Positions 17,001 to 24,300 of a stretch of DNA of 28,052 bases are shown here, piece after piece. A program made the translations under genes and the position numbers. Source of the DNA: Kiritimatiellia bacterium (GTDB taxonomy: Bacteria > Verrucomicrobiota > Kiritimatiellia > RFP12 > UBA1067). The notes beneath the pieces were generated by a model. It ran no database searches, was not told where the DNA came from, and worked only from the letters and a program-made list of their open reading frames with translations. The DNA is taken from positions 1 through 28,052 of the forward strand of contig JAKSOY010000027.1 of NCBI GenBank assembly GCA_024405255.1, written 5' to 3'. Numbering within the stretch: position 1 is the stretch's first letter; every line of letters begins with the position of its first letter.

Positions 17001-17737
17001 CGTTCGGCCTCTCGAAGAGCGCGGACGCCATCTACCTCTTCGATCCTGCGACGAATCTCGTGGACGCGATCACCTACGACACGCCCCAGAGCGACACAAT
17101 GAGCCTTGGCCGCTGGCCGAACGGTACCGGCGAATGGGCCGCCTTCGCCGTACCAACCCCTGGCGCCGCCAATCATCCCACGCGATTCGAAATGCCCCTC
17201 CTCGCCGGCGCGAACGCCTTTACGCTTCGCGTGGGAACGCCGTTCACGAGCGCCCTGGCGCCGGAAAATGCGTTTGCCGCAACGACCACCTTCGCACTCG
17301 TTCCTGAAACCGGTTCCTCGATTCCAAACGGCCTCTCCGTCAATTCGTCCACGGGAACGCTGAATTGGACACCTTCCGGTCCGCTCGCCCCGGGCGTCTA
17401 CTTCCTGAACCTCTGTCCTGTCGCGGACGGCGAGGCGATCGACGCCCTGCCGATCGCCTTCACGGTCCTCCCGCCCGTTTCAGACGTGCTCATCGCCGTA
17501 GGTCTTGAAGCGAATACGCTCGCCACCACGCAAACGCTCCGTCTCACCTGGCAGGGCCAACCCAATGCCACCTACACCGTCGAATGGTGCGACGATCTCA
17601 CAACGGCGAATTGGCAACCCTTCCCCGAAGCCGCCAACCTCCAAGGCCCGATCGGCCCCCAGTCGATCCTCCTCGACCTTACCAAACTCGGTCCCAGAAA
17701 ACCCCAGGCCTTCTTCCGAGTCAAAGAGACAAAGTGA
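11015..17737 (+). CDS. Giant secreted lamin-tail-domain/CotH-kinase-like protein with LamG domain
   Basis: This protein has 2,240 residues. The ATG at 11015 has AGGA six bases upstream and starts a clear signal peptide (about 1-21, ending ISALA). Upstream in-frame ATGs read through the previous gene in another frame and are rejected. Domains in approximate order: lamin-tail (LTD) repeats at 46-190, 209-338 and 341-490 (VVLNEIMYHP, EYVELFNTT, GWVLSG); CBM4-like segment 495-655 (NLVNNPSFE); Ig-like 668-770; CotH-kinase-like 775-1190 with K848 in DYKLDF and LLAWDIDTSFG (D1080, D1082); Ig-like 1195-1270; LTD 1277-1420; a galactose-binding-like sandwich (about 1438-1500 and 1767-1850) interrupted by LamG (about 1532-1750, YLVHRWSFNGDLLD); LTD 1895-2050; Ig-like 2055-2155; and a C-terminal segment ending FFRVKETK. 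Such LTD/CotH giants are typical of PVC bacteria; their substrates are unknown. CotH proteins can phosphorylate protein Ser residues, but activity here is untested. Confidence 0.88.
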   Translation: MKPLTFILSSIAAGATISALAATVPASVPNRLVRGGREAAGAATRRGPIVLTEIHAQPAARSDGRDVRFVELYNSNPFSQDMGGWKLSGDLVYTFPAGYKMPGCSYVVIAPSPRDVESVYGLTGVLGATDGGAFSYTAELSLNDELGAELFSIKIKDADPWPGGIAGTGHSLVLTRPSRGQTRPAAWSRSAQSGGSPGRADPSAATTYATILINELIPHNPATGTGAIELINIGSSTVSLAGCRLVSQQRNADYTFPAGTTLAAHAILAVDETTLGFAISGNKDEILLRAPSVGGDAIIDAVRLPAVALAGAYGRTPDGAVAFTHLAVPTPGGRNASRALPPVVLNEIMYHPLDENKEHEYVELFNTTDTDIDLTGWVLSGDIDYECTETIPAKGHLVIANKRSAFRTLYPDFTGLLGADGFTGSLPNASGTLRLRRPTAVWDATTSATVTSLVMQEEVVYQDGGAWPELADGGGSSLERVDPRSDPHLAGSWAASDETKTCGWKTLEFTGAIEYGRADDSYGDPTQVELGLFDAGECLIDSVVLKSATGSNLVNNPSFENSNTTWKFLGTHQDSAIENATDADNGTKVLHLRTTGRLHTGGNGIRGTLWSQLPKSGIGTISMRVRWLAGSPDALMRARGNWIEACGDITTTHAFGTPGRTNSRAVANAAPAIAEVTHEPLLPANGQPVTVYARVADPDGVASVNLIWHLDGVSSSTTIPMSPCEAGWYAASIPAAANDSLVAFQVTATDSATAARTSTYPADTRRECLVRWNEPHTSNTFGVYRFWVTSANLAIWQNRSQDSNYSIPCTFVYGNDRVVYGAGIQYGGSPFHCKGFSRPINNGFIDYKLDFPKDDQILEDDGLVLACAGNPGSGEDPTVFKEQFCYALAKRLGQPAVYRRVVHLYANGQVQNAQGVVEDTEKPNSSMISHWFPTKTDGRLYKCDDWFEYNPNNFGDFKYQRGGKEIGATLESFTTTEGNGDPAFGTFYKKARYRWHWLPRAAANLQANDYQDFYTLIHAFNDFSNPAYVRNLATVANTDAFLAISALHVYVGNYDSYGNERGKNAYIYNGNRGWALLAWDIDTSFGAPNTRDTSMSNIVDPQSSSLKVIDPSLKTMLATPAHARGYWRKFIALVEACTSGSDDLVNYRERYDALRADGVTMSGFTTVANNIQTRRANVLNQINAANAAGFTLTSPTVSTQNQFTLTGEAPFEVATITCNGKPLDVTWTSVRTWSAPYTLTDRTKSITLNALREDGRIFKTITTTLTYSGPPLDAINDHLVIASILTHPVQTGGSYFEIYNSSTNTSFDLGGVYTTGSAAFTFPDGFILAPRTSAVVVEDSAVFSTLYGNRALVAGTFTGSLPDIGSLDLRRPAKGLELVESSLDHVEWGGEGWPSTAEGEALTLISPTLDNAQPICWRAAGTRDVHLGTRTLLPLDQFWHYLTTKPADNWKSASFNDAAWPAGAGPLGHDPDAPNWSIHFGTDVQLDSQRATYYFRTQFNYTPPDESSSVHTDNVFPDLPAATLAARCPDGNYLVHRWSFNGDLLDTVGGQNATRNGSAMPTFNTANTAITCAGGSKGRSWIDLGSNILPRDNTPVTLEIWATQNSVQNWGRVFDIGNSQSDYILIAWTSGTALNKEAMCVKKVGGDISGYLAPFTLGTEFHISVVFLPKADGSWAVTFRKKDATTGSTLGEYTMNISSGWSLAVQGQNNCWLAHSQYNDNDAAATYNEVRVWNAALSDAQLTDNAKLGPDKLPTIINDVGTGTGIRDTINVRYMVDDCAALYLNGVELHRSARTPAGALDDASLATTHTPQELEGSFTESFELNPSLLRAGSNTLAVEVHQNVVTSSDIAWAIEINATSILSSTLPPGRYQPAATIPDGLPAFVPTVPTPPEHGFNDIRLNEFMAQNALFTNPLTSAFDDWFELYNNGTNAVSLGGWLVTDTLKTTEPPTPNTKATKSLVLPANVVLAPGETLRIWTGADDAATLPFDPANLQAPFGLSKSADAIYLFDPATNLVDAITYDTPQSDTMSLGRWPNGTGEWAAFAVPTPGAANHPTRFEMPLLAGANAFTLRVGTPFTSALAPENAFAATTTFALVPETGSSIPNGLSVNSSTGTLNWTPSGPLAPGVYFLNLCPVADGEAIDALPIAFTVLPPVSDVLIAVGLEANTLATTQTLRLTWQGQPNATYTVEWCDDLTTANWQPFPEAANLQGPIGPQSILLDLTKLGPRKPQAFFRVKETK

Positions 17738-17803
17738 CATCCTGCAAAGGATTGAATTAAATCGCGACAATTTTTGTGAACGAACCCGAATGGGAATTTT
17801 AAT

Positions 17804-18307
17804 ATGACAGACGAACGGATTATGCGAGATCTGCAAGCTGATCTTCTCGCGCGGATCAAGGCCGGAGAGAAGTGCGGGCCGTTCGAGGCGGCGATTTACG
17901 ATCGAAATGGAACGTGTATCGCCACGGCGACCAATTCCGTTGAGTTGAACAACTGCAGTCACAACCATGCGGAGATGAACGTCATCCGCATCGTGGAGGA
18001 GAAGTTCGGCACCTGGAATCTCGCGCCGCGCAATCTCGTGCTCTACACGACGAGCGAACCGTGCATGATGTGCATGGGCGGCATCCTCTGGAGCGGAATC
18101 CGCAAGGTCGTCTACGGCGTACCATCAGATCGCGTCGAGGCGATCACCGGATTCGACGAAGGTTTCAAACCGGATTGGAAGAACGAATTCGTCCAGCGCG
18201 GAATCGAAGTTGTCGGACCGATCGCGGTCGAAGAAGGCGAAGCCGTCCACCGCGAATATGTCCGCCGAGGCAACAAAGTCTATGTGCCCGACCGCCGGGC
18301 GCGATGA
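17804..18307 (+). CDS. Nucleoside/guanine-type deaminase (zinc-dependent, cytidine deaminase fold)
   Basis: This is a 167-residue cytosolic enzyme without a signal peptide. The zinc site is complete: H55-A56-E57 (NHAEMNVI) with P86-C87-x-x-C90 (EPCMMCMGGILW). The N-terminal GPFEAAIYDRNG and the tail (YGVPSDRVEAITGFDEGF...) resemble guanine/nucleoside deaminases of COG0590 more than TadA. The likely reaction is hydrolytic deamination of a purine or related base in salvage; the exact substrate cannot be read. The ATG at 17804 has only a weak GGGA upstream, and a second in-frame ATG (17822) starts MRDLQ. It lies 66 bp after the giant gene on the same strand and could be co-transcribed. It ends convergently with the next giant. 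Confidence 0.88.
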   Translation: MTDERIMRDLQADLLARIKAGEKCGPFEAAIYDRNGTCIATATNSVELNNCSHNHAEMNVIRIVEEKFGTWNLAPRNLVLYTTSEPCMMCMGGILWSGIRKVVYGVPSDRVEAITGFDEGFKPDWKNEFVQRGIEVVGPIAVEEGEAVHREYVRRGNKVYVPDRRAR

Positions 18308-18334
18308 CGGCGCACGAACGAGGCGTGCGCCGTC
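18306..18334. terminator. Hairpin between convergent genes (possible bidirectional terminator)
   Basis: A perfect 11-bp GC-rich stem, GACGGCGCACG / CGTGCGCCGTC, with a 7-nt loop fills the 34-bp gap between the deaminase stop and the giant's stop and overlaps the deaminase TGA. Neither side has a clear U-tract, so termination may be weak or Rho-assisted. Confidence 0.5.
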
Positions 18335-18341
18335 TTCGCAC

Positions 18342-21300
18342 TTACCGTACGTACAAGGTGAGGCCCTTGCGTCCCACGTAGAGGGTTCCGTTTCTGAGGA
18401 ATACCATCAGCTCGGTGTGCTCTTCGCCGTTCATCGTGACACGCCAGTTCTTCACCGAACCGGAGAGATTGCCGGTCGCGAACGGCACGGCGAACTCGCT
18501 CGGCGGATCCGCAGGCACATTGACGAGCTCAAGCTTACCCTTCGAAATCAACTGCAGCGCGGCAACCGTACCGTTCGTCGTCCAATTCGCCCGCACACCC
18601 GATGCTGCAAGCGTGGGGGGAACGACGAGTTCGGCACCCGCCGCCACGCCCACCGTACCAAGAGAAGGCGTACCCGTTAACGGCACCGAGGCCACGCCGG
18701 ATGTCTTGTAAGGCGTACCGCCGTTATACCAGGTGTTGTTCGCATGGGGACCGGCGCTTAACGCCTTCTCGTCAATGGTCGCCCAGTTCACGCCATCCGC
18801 ACTCGCCTCAAGCGACCAGACAGTCGGATTACGAACATAATACTTGCCGGAATCGCCTGCTGTTGCCATGTTGTAGCTCGCCACAGGGGTCGCGGCATTG
18901 GGCAGACGCATGACGACCACCAGCCAAGTCGACGGATCGGAAGGCGTGGGTGTCGTCGGAGAGCTGAAACACCATTTCGAATTCTCATCCATGCTATTAT
19001 CAAAGAGTTTTTCGACAACCTGCCCACTCCCGGTCTGGCCGACATTCGAAGCCCACACGCGCCCTGGCGCCAATTCTTCTAACGTGTTCACACGCGTCAG
19101 ACTCAGATTCACGCGCGTTCCCTTCGCATCGTAGAGTCCGAGCTCGGAGATCTGAATCAGCGCGCCGCTCTCGAGTGCCTTGACAGAGAAGCGGAACCAC
19201 TTGCAATCTTCCATGGCCGGCACCACGGCGAGACGCCCACCGTCGACTTGCACGCCACCCTCGACAGTCAGCGCGCATGTACCCTGCATGGACGCCGATC
19301 CCGTACCCGTCTTGACAACCTTGCCCGCGCCCGAAACGTTGGCATTCACCGTACCGCCCGTCACACTGAGACGGCCGTCGTTGGCGAAGGCAAGTTCACC
19401 GACCGCCACGGACGTGTTCATCGCGAGGTTCACGCCGTCAACGACCAGTTTCGCATCCTCCTTCGCTCCCGTCACGTTCACCGCAGGTGTCGTGGCGCCT
19501 ACCGTGAACGGCCCCACCCATGTCCTACGCGTCGTCGTGGCATTGTAGCCCGTACGCTTGTCGAGGGTGACCCAATCCGTACCGTTATTGCTCGCCAGAA
19601 TCGCCCAGTCAGCAGGATCGCGACCATCAGCGGCGCTATTGGGCTTGTCGTTCGCCGTCGCCCAATTATAGGCCGTAATCGGCTGGGGCTCGGCGTAGTC
19701 GAGCTGAATGTAGATGTTTCCCTTGTTCGCCGCATACGATCCATTCGCACAACGCAAGTCGAGATACTTCGTATCGAGTTTGCCATCCACGGCATTCACC
19801 GGCGATTCGTTGGCCGGGAACTGATTCGGCGCACTCCCCGTATACGAGAAGCCCGTGCGCCGCTGCGTCACATCGATCTCGCCATCGAGGAGCTTGAATT
19901 CCGAGAACTGCATGCTGTTGCAGGTGCTGCCATAGGCGCGCAGCACCACGAAGCGGTAGTGGCGGAACGCCGGCTTCTGCAGATGCACGGTGCCGCCGGC
20001 AAGATCAAGATCCGTACCGAGCGTACCGTTCACCGTGAGCGTACCCGTGCCTTCCTTGCGGTAAAGCGTATTCGCGGGCGCCGCGAGCCCGAGCGTCGCG
20101 TCCGTATCGCCGCGACCGAAGACGAGTGTCGCCGCAGCCGCCGCATTGTTGACGACAGTCCCCACGTCATTGATGGTCTTCACCGCCACGGTCTGTCCGT
20201 TCAAATCGAGCACCGTGGACGTCATGCGCGCCGTCAAATCCTCCTTACCCGCGCCAAGTTCCGTCGCGCCGGTGAACTTCATTGAACCCGCCGTGAACGA
20301 AACGCCACCCGCAGAGACGTAGGGCGTGCCATTCGGGAATTCCCACGCGCCTGCGCCTTCCTTCGCGAGCTTGACCGTCCCGGTGAAACGGAAAGTTCCG
20401 GCATTCAAGGTCACTCCCGACGGCACTTCGACATGCAACGTGCCAGAGTCCGTCGCGTTCGCGGAGGAATCAGTAAAGGTGACGGACTTCGTGGGCGTAC
20501 CTGCCAATACCACCCAGAGGTCGTGTCCCTTGAGGTCGATCACGCTTCCTTCCTCAAGCCGCGAGAGATCGAGCGCGCGCCAGTCACACGCCGCACCAAG
20601 CGAAACATTCGCCGCGAACGACTCGCAGGCGAAAGCCGCACTGGACGGACAATTGAAGGTCACCTCGCCGTCAAGCCGCACGTTCGTGTAGTACATCGGA
20701 ATCGCCCCTTCCGCCACCGTGCCAGTCTGATTCGTACAGGCCCAGTTCGCCGGATTCAGGGCAATGCCATCGTCCGCCGCACCAGTCCAAACCGCCGTGA
20801 GCGGATAGTGCGAATCGCCCAGATGCACGAGGAGCGTACCATCGGCAATCGAGAGATAGTTGTTTTCCGTGAGCGCATTCCCTTCGGCATCCGTCACGGA
20901 GAGGACGATATTACGCGCCTCCTGCGCCGTTAGGCTGCCAACCGGCGCAAGGGCAAACACCTTGCCGTCACCGAGCTCGTCCCCCGTGTAGGTGAGGGCG
21001 ATGGACTTGAGTCCGCGCAGACAGTCGGGATCCGTCACAGCCGAGAAGTCCGCTCTGGACGTCCAACCGTCTGCATTCGCAGTCACGTTCCAGCAGTTCG
21101 TCGTGCCGCCGAAACGCACCTTCGCGCCCGCGAACGAACCGTTGCCCACGAGCGGACCGTTCAGGAAGAGCGTATTGGCGCCAGTCTGCACCACCGCGCC
21201 CTCATTTGTAATCGCCCCCGCGAGGACGAGATTCTGCACGTTCGTGACTGTGAGCGTCGCGCCCGGGGTCACCGTGAAAGCGCCGTTCACGGTTGAAGCC

Positions 21301-24300
21301 GCGTACTCGATATCCAACGCCACTGTTGCATTCTCCTCCACGAAGAACGGGATTCCCGCACCGATCGTCACGCCACCATGGGTCCTTACCCACGCACCAT
21401 CCGCGAGCCACACGCCATTCGTGATCGTACCCTGCTCGGCGGTTTCGAAACTCATCTGTCCTTCCACGCGCAGACGGTCGAGGTTCCAGGTCACGTTCAG
21501 CGTGCCAAAATACCCAAGCCCCATGTCCTTGATCGTGAGCGTATGGCCGCCCTCGATCCGGCAGCCCGCGATGTCCTCGGCCGTCATCGAGCCGGCGAGC
21601 GGACGAATATCCATGCGGCCCGCGCCGCCAATCGAGGCGTCCGCCGTCAGTTCGATCCGCCCGAAGTTGGGCCCGGAATACGTGGTTCCATCCGTCGTCA
21701 CGCCGGAATTGTAGATGGCACCCTTTCCGTCCGGACCGTCTCCCGCAATCCTGATGATCTTGCCATGCGTCATTTCCACGTTGTCGAGTGATGCGGCGTT
21801 ACTTACGGCCGCAATGTCGAGCCGCGCGCCGTCCGCAATTTCGATCACGCCCGAGCAGTCGCCATACGGCAGCGGACGCAACCCGCAGATTCCGTAGCCG
21901 GAAGCGGTCGGCATCTCCGCCACGCCCATCGAATTCGGAGGATTGGACATGTCGGTACCGAGCGGGTAGGCGGCAAACGGGCCATACCCCGCCGCATCGG
22001 CCTTGGCAAGTACGAGATCGCCCTCCTGTTTCAAGGTGAGCATCACGACCTTCGAATACTCGACGCCATCGGTGAACTGCATCTGCACGGTGGCCGTATC
22101 GGTGGCCGCGTCATACGTCCAGAAGTACCCGTTCGACTTGTTCAGATGTTTCTGCGCCGCTCCCGTCATATAGCCCGCGCAACCTGTCACCTCGCTCAGG
22201 CGCACGTGCTTCCACACCGGCTGAAACGCCTTCGTAATCGGCACCGAGTTGTAGCACACCGGACGAATGTTCTCAGGCACATACGACGCCACTTTGACGG
22301 AGGCCGCTGGCCACGAATGCCAATCCACACCCAGCTGATAGCTTTGAATATAGCGCCAGGCCTGCACCTTCGCAATCACATCGTTCCCCGACTGCGTGAA
22401 GTGGACTTCGCTTTCCTTCGAGTAGGTGGGGTCGGAAACCTGGAACTGTACCGACGCCGTATTCCCGGCATTCGTCCAGACGAACGGCGAACAGAACGAG
22501 TAGTTCCAACTGTAACCGTAGGCGCACCCCGCACGAACGCCGAAGACATCCGCGAGATCCGTATTCGGCCAGATTCTCACATTGCTGTCTTTCACCTGGC
22601 AGGCAATATAGGGCGCCACGCCGCGCGAGGCGATCTTGAGCGTGCCTTCATTCACCTTGATGTGCTGGGTCTTATAGAGGAAGGCATCGGCAACGGCAAG
22701 TTCGCCCGCGCCGTCCTTCGTCACCCACGGCGCGATCTCGCTGACATTCGACAGCACAAGAGGACCCTCATTGCGAATCGGGAACGTCCAGTCGAGCGAT
22801 CCGAGCCGCACCGGCACTGCAAACATCTGCGCCGCCGTCGAGAGGTTGGTCAGACCGCCCGCCACATACAGGGCCGCCTCGCCCGCATGCGTGAACGCAC
22901 CCGCCTCGGCACCAGAAGTCAAAGACTGGATCGAAAGCCCCGTCATGAAGTCCATCGCGGTTGTACCACCCGCCGAGAGGTTGAAGACGAGGTTCGCACC
23001 CGCCACCGACGTAGGATCGCCTTGCCAGTTGCGTGCGGTCGACCACAGGCCGCCATCTTCGGCGGCCCCTGTCCAAACGGCTGCCCCCGCCTGCTTCGGT
23101 GCCACGACGAGCGCACCGGCATCGGACACCACGAGTTCGACCGAGAGGTTGCTCAGGATTTTCAATTTCGCAAGATCCGACGCCGAGAACCCGCCGGAAA
23201 CGAGCGTAAACGGCGCACCCAGCTTCGTCAAGTCGGGGGCCGCCACTTCGAGGACGACAGGATTTTCCGCCGAAGCCGATTCGTCGAACACCACCGAGTC
23301 AACCGACAAGCAGTCGAAACCGTCAGGCGTCACGTCGAACGCGAGCTTTACGCCGCCCTTCACAGTCAACGCACCGTTCACCTTCGCCGCCAAAGGAGTC
23401 CCGTTCTGGAACGAGACACGTCCCTTCTCAATCGTGAACGCAGGATAGTTCGTCACCGCCGACACGTCAAGATCGTACCAGTCGGTCTTGACGATTTCCG
23501 TCGTCGCAACAGGAACATCCGCCTCCGCCAACACGCCTTCGTGAACGAGCATCCGCATACCGTCCATCTCATAGGCCGCGCCGAGGAACGGGAACTCGCC
23601 CGCCACGGTAGGACGGAACACGCCCGTCACCGCATCCCACACGCCGATCTGGCCCGATGCCGCACGCGCAGGACGGAAATCGCGCTTCAGCGCAGTCGAC
23701 TCGCCCACAACCTTGAAACCGTAGAGCCGCATTGTGGGGTAATAATAGTAGCCGCCATCCTCGTGAAGACCAAACAGGCAGATGGTATTAAAACCGTCAG
23801 TCAACGCCGTCGGATCGGAAACGGACCCCGTGGTCCCATCCGCATTCGTCCAGCTCGCCGTGTCGTCGTGGCAGACGACCGTCACACGCTGATCGAAGCC
23901 GAGCGTGGTTCCTACGAGCGCCGTACTCTCGACCCCCCGACAGTAGACCGGGCGGTTCGCACCTCCCAATCTGGCCATGAAGTAGGCCGCATTCTTTTTA
24001 TCCGCATCCCCGCCCCCCGTACTGGCCTTATGGCGCGAACCGAACAGGACCGCGTGCGTCTGGGACTGAGACGATGAAATGTTCGCGTCCAACGTGAACT
24101 CGTCGTGCATCGCATGGACATAGCCGGTGTCGATGTACTGGCTGCTGTTCGACTGAAGATAGGGAAGAAGCAGCACCTTTTCGTCGGAGCCGTAGAAACG
24201 GTCCGTACCCTTGTTCCCGTAGAACTTCTGCTCCACCCAGTCCCACAAGCCCACCTCGCCTTCGGGCGTGCGGCACGGTACGAAATCGCGCACGAGGCGG

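Noticed and set aside
17738..17803. Promoter for the deaminase gene
   Set aside because: TTGAAT and several AT-rich hexamers are present, but none pair at acceptable spacing with a good -10 and a sensible distance to the ATG.
17804..18307. tRNA adenosine deaminase TadA
   Set aside because: The zinc motifs are shared, but GPFEAAIYD and the long C-terminal tail look more like guanine/nucleoside deaminases. TadA cannot be fully excluded without a profile search.
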